Shown piece by piece: positions 1-8,740 of a stretch of 64,000 bases of DNA; the first letter of the stretch is position 1; every line of letters starts with the position of its first letter. The notes under the pieces were generated by a model that did no database searches, had not been told where the DNA came from, and worked only from the letters and a program-made list of their open reading frames with translations. Origin of the DNA: DASUBV01 sp963822485 (GTDB lineage Bacteria > Actinomycetota > Actinomycetes > Streptosporangiales > Streptosporangiaceae). The translations under genes and the position numbers were made by a program. The stretch spans positions 1 through 64,000 of the forward strand of contig CAWGHW010000031.1 in NCBI GenBank assembly GCA_963822485.1. The letters are read 5' to 3'.

Positions 1-18
1 GTTCGGCATGCAGCGCGC

Positions 19-627
19 CTACCCAGGCCGGCCGCGGCCACGCCTCAGCGCGTCCTGTAGCTGGGCGGTTGTCCGGGCTGGCAGGCCCTGCGGCCGGGCG
101 TGCGCCACTCTGCGGGCCGCCATCTGGCCCGGGTCGCGCCGGTTGGCTGTGAGCTCAAGGGCGATGAAGGGCAGAGTGGTTCCCTGGCCGTCGATCCGCG
201 CGCCAAGCGTCTGTTCGAACACCGGCCTGAGGGCGGCCCAGGCCCGCGGGTGCCGGGCGGCGTAGGCGGCAAGGACGGCCGCAGCTTCCTGGCGGTTCAG
301 TGGCCGGGCCGTGGCCGCAGCCGGGCGGCGCGCCCCGGTGCAGACCCGGACGGCGGGGCAGGCGCGGACGTTGCGCAGCCACTCCGCACGGTCGCCAAAG
401 CCGGCCGCTACCACGTAGGTGCCGGGCCAGGGGCGGCCGACCACTTCCAGGACGACATAGCGGCGGGCGCCGGTCTTGCGGCCGATGTGCTCGAGCATCA
501 GCAGCCGGGATCCGAACACGAACCCGAGCCGCGCCCGGTACAGCCAGACCGGCGCGCGGACGAGCCAGCGGACCCTCAGCACCCTGGCGGCCAGAACGCT
601 GACCCGGGACGGCCTGTCGGTGACCAC
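19..627 (-). CDS. F420/deazaflavin-dependent nitroreductase family protein
   Basis: 202 residues, GTG start with an AAGGAG-type ribosome site about 8 bases upstream. The region LEHIGRKTGARR, then RPWPGTYVVAAGFGDRAEWLRN and a closing LPFIALEL is the pattern of the DDN/PF04075 family, small split-barrel proteins that bind the deazaflavin F420 and reduce quinones or nitro compounds. The N-terminal about 25 residues (WLVRAPVWLYRARLGFVFGS) form the amphipathic lead-in usual for the family. The C-terminal 35 residues after LELTAN are poorly conserved and basic, so the stop may lie beyond the natural domain end. A decayed second copy sits at about 12.6 kb. Substrate is unknown. Confidence 0.8.
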   Translation of the reverse strand: MVTDRPSRVSVLAARVLRVRWLVRAPVWLYRARLGFVFGSRLLMLEHIGRKTGARRYVVLEVVGRPWPGTYVVAAGFGDRAEWLRNVRACPAVRVCTGARRPAAATARPLNRQEAAAVLAAYAARHPRAWAALRPVFEQTLGARIDGQGTTLPFIALELTANRRDPGQMAARRVAHARPQGLPARTTAQLQDALRRGRGRPG

Positions 628-792
628 GGTTCTCTCCTTGATCCTGGGCGGTGAGGCTCTCGGCTGACAGCTGCGTGAGAGCGGAGACTGTCCCGTAACC
701 GCCGCCTGCCACGTCGACGAAGTGGCGCAGTTCCTGCTCGCGCCGGTCGGCCACCTGCCTGGCCAGATGCCTGGCGCCCGCCGATCTGCTGG

Positions 793-1125
793 TCAGGCGG
801 CCCAGGTGAAGAAGACGCGGCGCGAGATGACGCCGTGACCGATGTCGGCGCCGTTCCACAAGGCGAAGTGCCGGCCGGGGGCCAGGAACGCGCATGCCTC
901 GTCATCAGCGACCTCCATCGTCACCACGACGCCGGCGTCCCCGCGTCGCAGAGGCTCCTCATCGACCCGGTACATCGCCGTCGGCAGGCACCGATTCTGG
1001 GCCGGGCAGCCGATCCGCCCGCAGTGCACCATCAGCGCGCGGGTGCCCGCCGGGTACTGGCGGGCCTGCTCGCCGGGCGCCGCCTCGTCCAGGCTGACCA
1101 GGGCCCGGAATCTGAAGACCTTCAC
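793..1125 (-). CDS. Small EF-Tu C-terminal-domain-like protein
   Basis: 110 residues from a GTG start that has a perfect AGGAGG 8 bases upstream; the open frame extends much further upstream but that part has no coding character. The protein begins VKVFRFRALVSLDEA and ends with FLAPGRHFALWNGADIGHG followed by ISRRVF. The ending resembles the third beta-barrel of elongation factor Tu (RFAIREGGRTVGAG), so this is probably a free-standing EF-Tu/IF-2 C-terminal-type barrel, a kind of small protein seen in actinomycetes with no established role. Cysteines in HCGRIGCPAQNRC could bind a metal; that is inference. Confidence 0.65.
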   Translation of the reverse strand: MKVFRFRALVSLDEAAPGEQARQYPAGTRALMVHCGRIGCPAQNRCLPTAMYRVDEEPLRRGDAGVVVTMEVADDEACAFLAPGRHFALWNGADIGHGVISRRVFFTWAA

Positions 1126-1462
1126 CTCGATCGCCTCCTGGGCAGAGGACGCACCCCGGCGAGCCCGGGGCCAGCTCTGCCATATTGCAGACTGCAAGTC
1201 TTGCTTAAGACAATACTTAGCCCATAGAAATTTTTCAAGCCTCGTGGTGGCAGTCGCGCCGAGCGGGGGACCTGACATGCCTGCGGCCCATCGCCACTCC
1301 GTCATGCTCGTACCACCGGCACGCTGCCCGGGACAGCCCGCGTGGAACATGGCACAGAGCAAGAATTGCCTCATGCCACTATTATGGTTGCAGTGGGCAA
1401 GTACTGCACCTGGCAATCAGCCCGTGCAGCGAGTACCCGCAGCAGGCAGGCGAGGTAGGTCC

Positions 1463-1993
1463 GTGACAGGTAATGAGGATGCGGAGGACGCGGTCGTGGA
1501 CGCGGTGCTGACCGCGAGCCGGACGCTGGTGGCCGTGGCCGAGCGGTCGCTGGGCGCGGCCGCGGAGGAGACCACGCTGGCGCAGTACCGCGCGCTGGTA
1601 GTACTGGCCTCCCGCGGACCGCAGCGGATGGTGGACCTGGCCAGGGCGCTGGACGTCACGCCGTCGACGGCCGGGCGGATGTGCGACCGGCTGCTGCGCA
1701 AGGATCTGATCCGCCGCCACCGGGCCCGCGCTGACCGGCGCGAGGTCCAGGTGTCGATCACGGCCGCGGGCCGCGCGGTGGTGGATGACGCGACCGCGCG
1801 GCGGCGCGCGCTGCTGGCCGAGATCCTCGGCCGCCTCACGCCCGCCCGGCAGTCGGCGGTGGCCGAGGCGCTGCGGGCGTTCGCGGCTGCGGCCGGGGAG
1901 GTGCCCGACAGCCAGTGGCCGGATGGCCGGGTGCCGACGACCGAGAACCGGATTGAAAGGGCAAGCGTGACGCGTATCAAGGGACGGGCATGA
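1463..1993 (+). CDS. MarR-family transcriptional regulator
   Basis: 176 residues. GTG chosen at 1463 because GAGGT lies just upstream and the conserved N-terminus (DAVVDAVLTASRTLVAVAER) follows at once; the frame is open for 200 further codons upstream without homology. The winged helix is at about residues 45-110: LAQYRALVVLASRG, then the recognition helix DVTPSTAGRMCDRLLRKDLI and wing RRHRARADRREVQVSIT. The stop overlaps the ATG of the ClC gene by four bases, so the two are translationally coupled and the regulator probably controls the channel. It is clearly paralogous to the regulator at 5391-5894, sharing LLTASR/VLTASR, the PSTA helix, RRR and the TPRQR/TPARQ C-terminal helix. Confidence 0.88.
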   Translation: MTGNEDAEDAVVDAVLTASRTLVAVAERSLGAAAEETTLAQYRALVVLASRGPQRMVDLARALDVTPSTAGRMCDRLLRKDLIRRHRARADRREVQVSITAAGRAVVDDATARRRALLAEILGRLTPARQSAVAEALRAFAAAAGEVPDSQWPDGRVPTTENRIERASVTRIKGRA

Positions 1994-3971
1994 CGGCGCA
2001 GACGGCGGCGGAGGGTCCCAGAGCTTCGCTGGCGGAACGGACGGCCGGGTGGCTGCGTGGCTCGCGCGCCGGGCTGTTTATCGTGGCGCTGCTGATCGGG
2101 GCCGGGTCGGGGCTGGGCGCGGTGGTGTTCCGGTACCTGATCTACTTCTTCACCTGGCTGGCCACCGGGCACAGCCAGTTCGGCCAGGCCGGGTATGTGG
2201 GCAGTTCTCATCTGCCGTGGCTGGGCCTGGGGTTCTTCGTGGTGATCCCGGTACTCGGCGGGATCATCTACGGGCCGCTGATCTACCGGTACGCCCGTGA
2301 GGCGCGCGGGCACGGGGTGCCCGAGGTGATGATCGCGGTCGCGGAGAACGGCGGCCGGATCCGCCCGCAGGTCTCGGTAGTCAAAGCGCTGGCGTCGGCC
2401 CTGTGCATCGGCGCCGGCGGGTCGGTCGGCCGGGAGGGCCCGATCGTGCAGATCGGCTCGGCGCTGGCCTCCAGCCTGGGCCAGTGGGTCGCGGATGCCG
2501 GAGAGCCGGATGCGGATCCTGGTCGCCTGCGGCGCGGCCGGCGGCATCGCGGCCACCTTCAACGCGCCGATCACCGGGGTGTTCTTCGGCGTGGAGATCA
2601 TCTTGCGGGAGTTCTCCGTGGACGCGCATGTTCACGGTCATGCTGTCCGCGGCGGTTGCGGACGCGGTCGCTATCCCGTTCCTGGGCTCCCAGCGGTTCC
2701 TGCACGGCTTCCCGGCCGGCATCACGCTGCCGCACCCGGGCGACTACCTGCTGGTCGCGGCCCTGGCCGTGGCGGCGGGCCTGATCGGGCTGGCGTTCAA
2801 GAACGTCGTGTACAAGATCGAGGACCTGTGGGATGCCGGGTGGGAGAACCGTCCGGAGTGGGCGCGGCCCGCGGTCGGCGGCATCGCCCTGGGCCTGGTG
2901 CTGCTGGCCCTGCCGCAGATGTACGGGGTCGGCTACCCGGTGATGTACAAGACCGTGGCCGGCGGGTACGTGCTGTGGTTCCTGCTGGTCCTGGCGGCCG
3001 GGAAGATGCTCGCCTGCAGCCTGACTCTGGGCATCGGCGGATCGGGCGGCGTGTTCGCGCCCTCGCTGTTCGTCGGGGTGACGTCGGGCATGGCGTTCGG
3101 TGAGATCGCCAGCCATCTGGTGGGTCCTGGGGCGGGGCCGCCCGCCTTGTACGCGGTGGTGGCGATGGGCGCGGTGTTCACCTCCGCCGCGCGGGCCCCG
3201 CTGACCTCGGTGGCCAGCGTGGTCGAGCTGACCGGCGACTACACCCTGACGCTGCCGGTCATGCTGGCCGTGGCCATCGCCACGGCGCTGTCCCGTGCGC
3301 TGGCCTACGGCAGCATTTACACCACCAAGCTGCTGCGCCGTGGTGCCGACATCGATCGCGCCGCACCGTGGCGGGCCTTCGGCGACCTGCGGGCGGCTGA
3401 CGCCATGCGCCCGTTTCCGGCCCCGCTGCCGATTCCCCGCAGCGGCGACGGAGCCGACGTCGGCCTAGGGCTGGCGCGGCTGCCCGGCCAGGTGAGCTGG
3501 CGGGCTGATCCGCAGGCGGTGTACGCCAGCGAGTCACTGGCCCAGACCCTGCGCCAGCTCGGCGTCTACGGCCGCGACGGCCTGCCGGTGCTATCGGCCG
3601 ATGGCAGCCAGGTCCAGGGCTGGATCACCAACGCCAGCGTCCTGCGCGCCGTGGCCGACCAGATCGGCACCTCCCCTGGCCAGGCCGCCGGCCTGTCAGG
3701 ATCCATCCCGCCCGCCCCACTGCGCGGCTACCAGGTCCTTGAGGTCACCCTGGCCCCCGGCTCGCCCGCGGCGGGCCGCGCGCTTGGCCGCATCCCCTGG
3801 CCTATCGGCAGCATCCCGGTCTCCGTGCTGCGCGACCGCAGTCTGACTGACCCCGACCCGGCGCTCACCCTGAAGGTCGGCGACCGGGTTAGCCTGCTCA
3901 CCCCGGTGCCAGGCAAAGCGGCTGCCCCGCTGATCGCCCAGCCAGACCCGGCACCAGCGGAAGAATTATGA
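1990..3971 (+). pseudogene. ClC-type chloride channel/antiporter with TrkA-C domain, two frameshifts
   Basis: Full-length ClC family membrane protein read in three successive frames. Frame one carries the first helices, GHGVPE (selectivity filter part 1) and GGSVGREGPIVQIGSA; after an extra base near 2486-2495 the next frame gives ACGAAGGIAATFNAPITGVFFG; after another extra base near 2626 (GACGCGC where GACGCG fits) the last frame reads on to 3971 with GIGGSGGVFAPSLF (filter part 3). The C-terminal 200 residues hold a degenerate CBS-like region and a TrkA-C/RCK-C fold ending LTLKVGDRVSLLTPVPG. Everything expected is present, so the two +1 shifts are either sequence errors or very recent mutations. 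Coupled to the upstream MarR gene. Confidence 0.85.
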
Positions 3972-4025
3972 CCAGCGCGATGGCGACCGTCGCCTCCCGG
4001 TCGCAGGAAAGGCGTGTGATCGCCC

Positions 4026-4802
4026 GTGACCGCAGCTCACCCGCAGCACGATCCGGGCCCGCTGATCGCCCGGGCGCGAGCACTGGCCGCGTTGATGCGC
4101 CCGTGGCTGGCGCTGGTCGCTGCCGCCGGCGTGGCCGGCCTGCTGGCCCCGCCTGCCGCCAGCTACGCCCGGCAGTACGCCTGGTTCCAGGCGGTCCAGT
4201 TCGTCGTCTTCGCGGTCGCCGCGCCTGCACTGCTGGTACTCGGAATACCCGGCCGGTTCCGCCAGCGGAGCCCGGTGAAGGGCTGGTCGCCGGCCAGCCG
4301 CGCCATCACCCGGCTGGCCGTATTCATCGCGGCGGTCATCGCCTGGCGGCTCCCGGCCGCCCTGAACATGCTGGCCACCAGCCCGGGCCTGGTAATAGCC
4401 GAGATGGTGAGCCTGACGGCCGCCGGGGCCGGCGTATGGCTGGAGCTCACCGACCGTACAGCCGGCACCGGGCTGATCCGCCCGGCACGCGCGGCGGTGG
4501 CCGCGCTGTCGATGTGGACGATCTGGATCATGGCCTACATCACCGGGATGTCCCGCTCATCGTGGCCCAGCGAATCCCGCGACCCGGCCGTGCGGGCCAT
4601 CAGCATCGCCGCCGACCAGCAGATCGGCGTCGCCATCTTGTGGGCGGTCTCGGCCGTCTGCTTCGCGCCGGTCATCTACGGACTGCTGATCGGCTGGCTG
4701 GGCGAGCGCTACGACCCGGACCGGGAAATGCGCGACGCCAGCGCCAGCCGGACCGCGCCGGGCGGCCTGCCCCGCCCTCCCCGCGGCTGGCGCTCACCCT
4801 GA
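4026..4802 (+). CDS. CtaG-like cytochrome c oxidase assembly membrane protein
   Basis: 258 residues, GTG start with GGAAAGG about 13 bases upstream. At least five hydrophobic segments: about residues 25-45, 55-72, 100-120, 125-140, 165-180 and 205-230. The overall pattern, including the short WFQAVQ and RLPAALNMLA regions and the closing GLLIGWLGERYDPDRE, fits the caa3_CtaG family of membrane proteins implicated in copper delivery to cytochrome oxidase, although the canonical paired histidines of the best-known members are not obvious here. It follows the ClC gene by 54 bases and may belong to the same transcript. Confidence 0.62.
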   Translation: MTAAHPQHDPGPLIARARALAALMRPWLALVAAAGVAGLLAPPAASYARQYAWFQAVQFVVFAVAAPALLVLGIPGRFRQRSPVKGWSPASRAITRLAVFIAAVIAWRLPAALNMLATSPGLVIAEMVSLTAAGAGVWLELTDRTAGTGLIRPARAAVAALSMWTIWIMAYITGMSRSSWPSESRDPAVRAISIAADQQIGVAILWAVSAVCFAPVIYGLLIGWLGERYDPDREMRDASASRTAPGGLPRPPRGWRSP

Positions 4803-4940
4803 CCCATCGCCTGGGCCGGGCAAGTGCCCCCTGCCCCATACGCCTGGGCCCGGCATCCGCCCGGCACCACAAAACCAGCGGCACAGACTCACAGCCGGCC
4901 GCACCGGCCGAGCCCGCCAACTCCGGAAGGAGAACACTTC

Positions 4941-5162
4941 ATGGCCATCGGGATACTTGCCGCCGTGTTCGGGGCCTTGATCGCGGCTGCCTGCATCAGC
5001 ATTCCCCAGCTGATACGCGCCCGGCGCAGCCAGCCGGACAACGACGACACGCAGGCCTACCTGAAACAGACTGGCCGGTCGGCGCGCGACATCGCGGAGA
5101 GTAACGCTGCCATGAGGGCACAGCAGCAGAACGATGCCAGCTCCCGTCATGCACGTCCCTGA
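4941..5162 (+). CDS. Small single-pass membrane protein
   Basis: 73 residues, ATG with AAGGAG eight bases upstream. The N-terminal half (MAIGILAAVFGALIAAAC) is one transmembrane helix; the rest is a polar tail rich in Arg, Gln, Asp and Asn. No family recognised. It lies 138 bases after the CtaG-like gene in the same direction, so it may be an accessory small subunit of that membrane unit. Confidence 0.55.
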   Translation: MAIGILAAVFGALIAAACISIPQLIRARRSQPDNDDTQAYLKQTGRSARDIAESNAAMRAQQQNDASSRHARP

Positions 5163-5254
5163 CCGCAGGCGCCACCAACCGCGTCGCCAGCGGGTGTCAT
5201 GTCGGACAGCGTCTCGTTCACGTCAAACGCGATCACCCGAGGACGAGCATGCAT
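5147..5254 (-). pseudogene. Haloacid dehalogenase type II, N-terminal fragment
   Basis: An ATG with AAGGAG five bases upstream opens MHARPRVIAFDVNETLSDM, the exact N-terminal pattern of type II haloacid dehalogenases; DVNETL is motif I with the nucleophilic aspartate. After about 19 residues the match stops and the frame ends at 35 residues, where about 220 are expected. Only the promoter-proximal end survives. Its 3' end touches the end of the small membrane protein gene on the other strand. Confidence 0.6.
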
Positions 5255-5390
5255 ACTGCTCCTTCCGGCCAGCGCTGCGCCTTGCTGCGCTTGGCTTAGC
5301 GGTGGCGCACGGAGACAATGACCCGGTCGTCTGACTTCACCGTGACCCGCGGAGCGGCACACTTTCCGGCAACGAGGGTAGATAATACGC

Positions 5391-5894
5391 ATGTCTCAGG
5401 CTGTCGATGACGTTGCGCCCGATGACGTGGAGGCAGTGACCTCAGCGTTGCTGACTGCTTCTCGCCTGCTGGTCGCGGTGTCGGCCCGGTCGCTGGCCGC
5501 CGCGGAGGAACGGGTAACGCTGCCGCAGTTCCGCATGCTGGTGCTGCTGGCTAGTTACGGTGAGACCAAGCTCATCACTCTGGCCGACAAACTGGTGGTC
5601 AACCCCTCGACTGCCCTGCGGATGGTGGACCGGCTCGTGGACGGCGGCCTGGTGGACCGGCAGGTCAACCCCGCCAGCCGCCGGGAGGTGCTGCTGCGGC
5701 TCACGCCGGCTGGCCGGCAGATCGTCAACGAGGTCACCGCCCGGCGCCGCGACGAGATCGCGGCGATCGTCGGCAAGATGACCCCGCGCCAGCGCACCCA
5801 GCTGGTCAGGGCGTTCCAGACGTTCGCCGACGCAGGCGGCGAGGTTTCCGCCGAGAAAGGGGAGCGCGACCTGCTGCCCCTGGGCTGGGAGTGA
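5391..5894 (+). CDS. MarR-family transcriptional regulator (paralogue of 1463-1993)
   Basis: 167 residues. Helix-turn-helix at about 45-105: LPQFRMLVLLASYGETKLIT, then VNPSTALRMVDRLVDGGLV and wing NPASRREVLLRLTPAGRQ. The C-terminal dimer helix MTPRQRTQLVRAFQTFADAGGE matches the paralogue upstream. There is no target gene immediately downstream; the next 950 bases hold only relics. The two MarR genes bracket the ClC/CtaG block, which suggests a local duplication or a shared operator. Confidence 0.87.
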   Translation: MSQAVDDVAPDDVEAVTSALLTASRLLVAVSARSLAAAEERVTLPQFRMLVLLASYGETKLITLADKLVVNPSTALRMVDRLVDGGLVDRQVNPASRREVLLRLTPAGRQIVNEVTARRRDEIAAIVGKMTPRQRTQLVRAFQTFADAGGEVSAEKGERDLLPLGWE

Positions 5895-6149
5895 CATCTC
5901 CTATGTCACCTGCCCGCCGGGGAGGCCTTGCCGTCTGGTGATGTGCCAGGCAGCCGACCTTGCGGCGCGAATCCGGCCGAGGGAAACGGAGCGGCGCATG
6001 TGAGCCCTACTTGCCTTCCGGGACTGATGGCGGGCTATTGCCGTCGTTCCCCCGGCGCGCGCCGGGCCTCGTGGTGGCACGCAGTCCGGCCAGGGCGGGA
6101 AGGCTGCAGATCGTGGCAGCGTCGGCCGGGGCGCCGACCCGGACGGCCA

Positions 6150-6395
6150 ACCGCTGCACGTCAACGGGCCCGTCTTTGCAGGCGCCCGCCCAGCGGCTCG
6201 AACGGGGCGTCGCCGAAGGCGACGCGCCCGAGGGCATCGACCTGGAGCCGCTCGTTTCCCTCTGCGCCAGCATCGCTCACGGCCTGCCCATGCGGACACG
6301 CGGCGGAGCTTCGCGGGCGGAGCTGCTGGCGGGAGTCACCGCCGGGATGGCAGCCTGGGATCATCTGGCCGACCCGGCATGTACGCCCGGAATCA
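6150..6395 (+). pseudogene. Possible TetR-family C-terminal relic
   Basis: One frame reads LEPLVSLCASIAHGLPMRTR then GGASRAELLAGVTAGMAAWD, which resembles the last helices of AcrR/TetR regulators (a pattern such as HGLAVQARDGASRAEL...AW). No helix-turn-helix is found upstream in any frame. Only this motif supports the call. The intact MarR gene lies upstream and the AraC relic on the opposite strand lies downstream. Confidence 0.3.
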
Positions 6396-6724
6396 GATAC
6401 GCCAGGCGGCCAGGTAGGCCATAGGCGAGTGGCCGGTCAGGGCGGCGAAGCGGCGGGTGAGCGTAGCGCGCGGGGTCCGGGTGGCCAGGGCCAGCGTGTC
6501 GAGGGTCCAGGCCCGGCCAGGGTCGGCATGGATCAGGGACAGGGCGGTCCCCACGGTGGGATCGAACAGGGCGCGACCCAGCCGGCGTCGTCGTGGTGCT
6601 CAGCGAACCGGGTCCGCAGCAGGTAGGCGAACAGCAGGTCCACGAGCGAGGCCATGACCGCGGGCGCGCCGGGGTCGGTGCCGTCGACCCTAACCAGCGT
6701 CCTGCCCGACCTCGTGGTCATCAC
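6395..6724 (-). pseudogene. AraC-family regulator relic (cupin-linked type)
   Basis: Two frames on the minus strand join into the C-terminal half of an AraC regulator. The first (from 6724) gives PAVMASLVDLLFAYLLRTRF, the linker typical of the cupin_6 AraC class. After a shift near 6560 the other gives DPTVGTALSLIHADPGRAWT and LALATRTPRATLTRRFAALT with GHSPMAYLAAWR, which is the first helix-turn-helix. The second helix-turn-helix and the cupin sensor domain are missing. Truncated at both ends and frameshifted. Confidence 0.55.
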
Positions 6725-6847
6725 CCCCGCCGAGGCCCGACGGGTGCCGCACCCCTGCGGCGAGACGGTGCCCGCCGCGGATCCACATCGTGGCCGGGCT
6801 GCTAGGCGTCCGGGCGAGCCCCGCCGATGACTACGACCGGATCTGCG

Positions 6848-8237
6848 CTAACGCGGCGCTCGCTGACCCGCGGCTTTCCTCAGCGCGCAGTAGAGCGCCC
6901 CGGTGACGATAAAGCCGACGTAGAAGGCAAGGTCGGCGCCGTGGAGTGCCGCCGCGACCGGCCCCACCACGATGGAGGTGTTCATGAACGGCACCATGGC
7001 GCCGTAGCCCAGCACGAAGGCCACGATCGCGGGCCAGCCGCTGCCGAGCCTGCTGAACATCAGCTCGCTCACGCAAGAACGACGGCGTATACCGCTGCCT
7101 GTTGTCATGCCAGTCGATCATGACGATCGCGCAGAACGGGGCGATCCAGTATCCGATGAACAGCAGCAGGTTCTCGAATCGGGTAGACGTATCGCCAGCG
7201 TGCATCCACAGGATCGCGGCGAATGCCAGCACCGCCACGAGCGCGGCGGTGACGGGCCGCTTCACCCGGGCGCCCAGCGCCTGGAACGCGAGCGACCCGG
7301 TGTAGTCGTTCATCGTGTTGGACGTGATCGCCCCGAACACGATGGCGATCAGGGCCAGCACGCCCAGGGTCCCGCCGCCCATCAGCGCCCGGACGCCGGA
7401 CGCGGTCTGGTTCCCGAGCACGCTGGCCCCGGCCAGCCCGATCGACTCCACCCACACGTAGGAGGCGGTCAGGCCGGCCAGGGTCAGCCAGAAGATCGCC
7501 GCCCGCGAGGACGCTGGCCTCAGGTACCGGCTGTAGTCCGAGGCGTAGGTCGCCCACGAGATCCCCTGGCTGACGGCGATCGTCACCATCAGCACGAAGG
7601 CGCCGGCCAGGGCGCCGCCATGAACGGTGTCGCGCGGCAGCGCGAGATGATGCTGGAAGATCCGTACCGTCAGGACGGCGAACAGCACGATGAGGATGGC
7701 CGAGCCCCACGACTGCAGCCGGTGCACGAACTCGTAGCCGTAGATGCTGACCACGCCCTCAACGGCCAGCACGATCGCCACACCGGCCCAGAACGGGACC
7801 CCGAGCAGCAGCTGAGCGGCCTCCCCGCCGAACAGGCCGACGAGCGCGTCCCAGGCAACCGACGACAGCCACTGCACCGTGCCCGGCAGGATGATGGTCT
7901 TCCCGAACGGCAGCCGCGCCAGCGGCACCTGGCCCGTGCCCGTCCTCGGTCCCCACGTGCACAACATGGCCACCGGCACAGAGCCGATGACCGTTCCCAG
8001 GACGATAGCCACCAGGCCGAGGCCGAACCCGAGCCCGAGCACCACGGCCAGCGTGCCCGCGAAGACCCCGGACAGCTCCATGTTGGGCGTGAACCAGACC
8101 GTGAACATCCGCCAGGTGCCGCCGTACCTGGCGTCCTCCGGGATCGGGGCCATGCCCTGGCTCTCCAGAGCCAGGTCACCCTCGCGAGCGGGCCGCACAC
8201 CCTCGAAAACGCTCAGCTCGCCGATCGTCCCAGCCAT
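6848..8237 (-). pseudogene. cytX: NCS1 permease, CytX-like (thiamine-precursor transporter), frameshift near C-terminus
   Basis: About 460 residues with 12 likely membrane helices, of the nucleobase:cation symporter-1 family. N-terminal GGTWRMFTVWFTPNMELSG and the PNM/W pattern are the family signature; SQGISWATYASDYSRYLRP and FGAITSNTMNDYTGSLAFQA are the central helices. Near 7065-7080 the frame changes: after QRYTPSFL the continuation ELMFSRLGSGWPAIVAFVLG through PFMNTSIVVGPVAAALHGAD to the end is one frame over. All helices are otherwise intact. The TPP riboswitch directly upstream marks it as the CytX-type carrier expected to import hydroxymethylpyrimidine, the pyrimidine half of thiamine. 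The shift could be an error or an early inactivating mutation. Confidence 0.8.
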
Positions 8238-8242
8238 GGGAA

Positions 8243-8330
8243 CGCTCCCTTCGCCGGCATGACCCGGATCAGGTTCCTGCGGTCGGCGGCTGGCCAGCCG
8301 CCCTCTCAGCCCAGTCCGTACCGGGCTCCC
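8243..8330 (-). promoter_or_regulatory. TPP riboswitch (thi box) upstream of cytX-like permease
   Basis: On the minus strand the leader contains, in order, GGGAGCCCGG, the conserved CTGAGAGGG of the pyrimidine-binding arm, a GC hairpin (CGGCTGGCCAGCCG), then ACCTGATCCGGGTCATGCCG and GCGAAGGGA. These are the defining blocks of the thiamine pyrophosphate aptamer. The 3' end of the aptamer lies only about six bases before the ATG, and its terminal GGGAG is also the only candidate ribosome site, so ligand binding should hide the start site: translational repression when TPP is plentiful. Confidence 0.93.
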
Positions 8331-8464
8331 GCGCGTGACTGGCAGCTTATCCCCTGCGGCACCGGCGACTCCGGCCCAGGCGACCCAGGGCTTGCGGCCA
8401 GTGGCTGCCGGGCATCGGCGCCGCCGCCTTCCGCCACCAGCCGCGACAGCGCCGCCATCACGGC

Positions 8465-8740
8465 ATGACGCCCAGTGCCGCCCCGATCTCCGCCCTGATC
8501 ACGCGCCCGGCGTGCCACCGCGGACGGTCGCGTGCACAGCACCGGGATCCGGCAGGCCGAGCACAGCTGCGTCCTCGCCTGCACCATCGCCGATGACAGC
8601 GGTGAGATCAGGGCTCTGTTCTACGGGCGCAGGCATATCCCGGGTCTGTTGCCAGGCAGCCACGTGCGGCCGCGCGGCACGGTCAGCGCCGGCCAGCAGG
8701 AACGGTCCTGATCAATCCCGCTTACGAGCTCTTCGGCTGA
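8465..8740 (+). pseudogene. OB-fold nucleic-acid-binding-type protein, two frameshifts
   Basis: Three frame segments assemble into a roughly 90-residue OB-fold protein of an actinobacterial type. ATG at 8465 gives MTPSAAPISALITR; after one extra base near 8506 the next frame gives ATADGRVHSTGIRQAEHS and ACTIADDSGEIRALFYGRRH with IPGLLPGSHVR; near 8705 a second change yields INPAYELFG and the stop. The DDSG...RALF.GRR.IPG...G pattern is typical. It overlaps the 3' end of the antiporter gene on the other strand by about 19 bases. Confidence 0.5.

Noticed and set aside
7107..8468. Plus-strand open frame of 453 codons
   Set aside because: It is antisense to the NCS1 permease, whose membrane helices are unmistakable.
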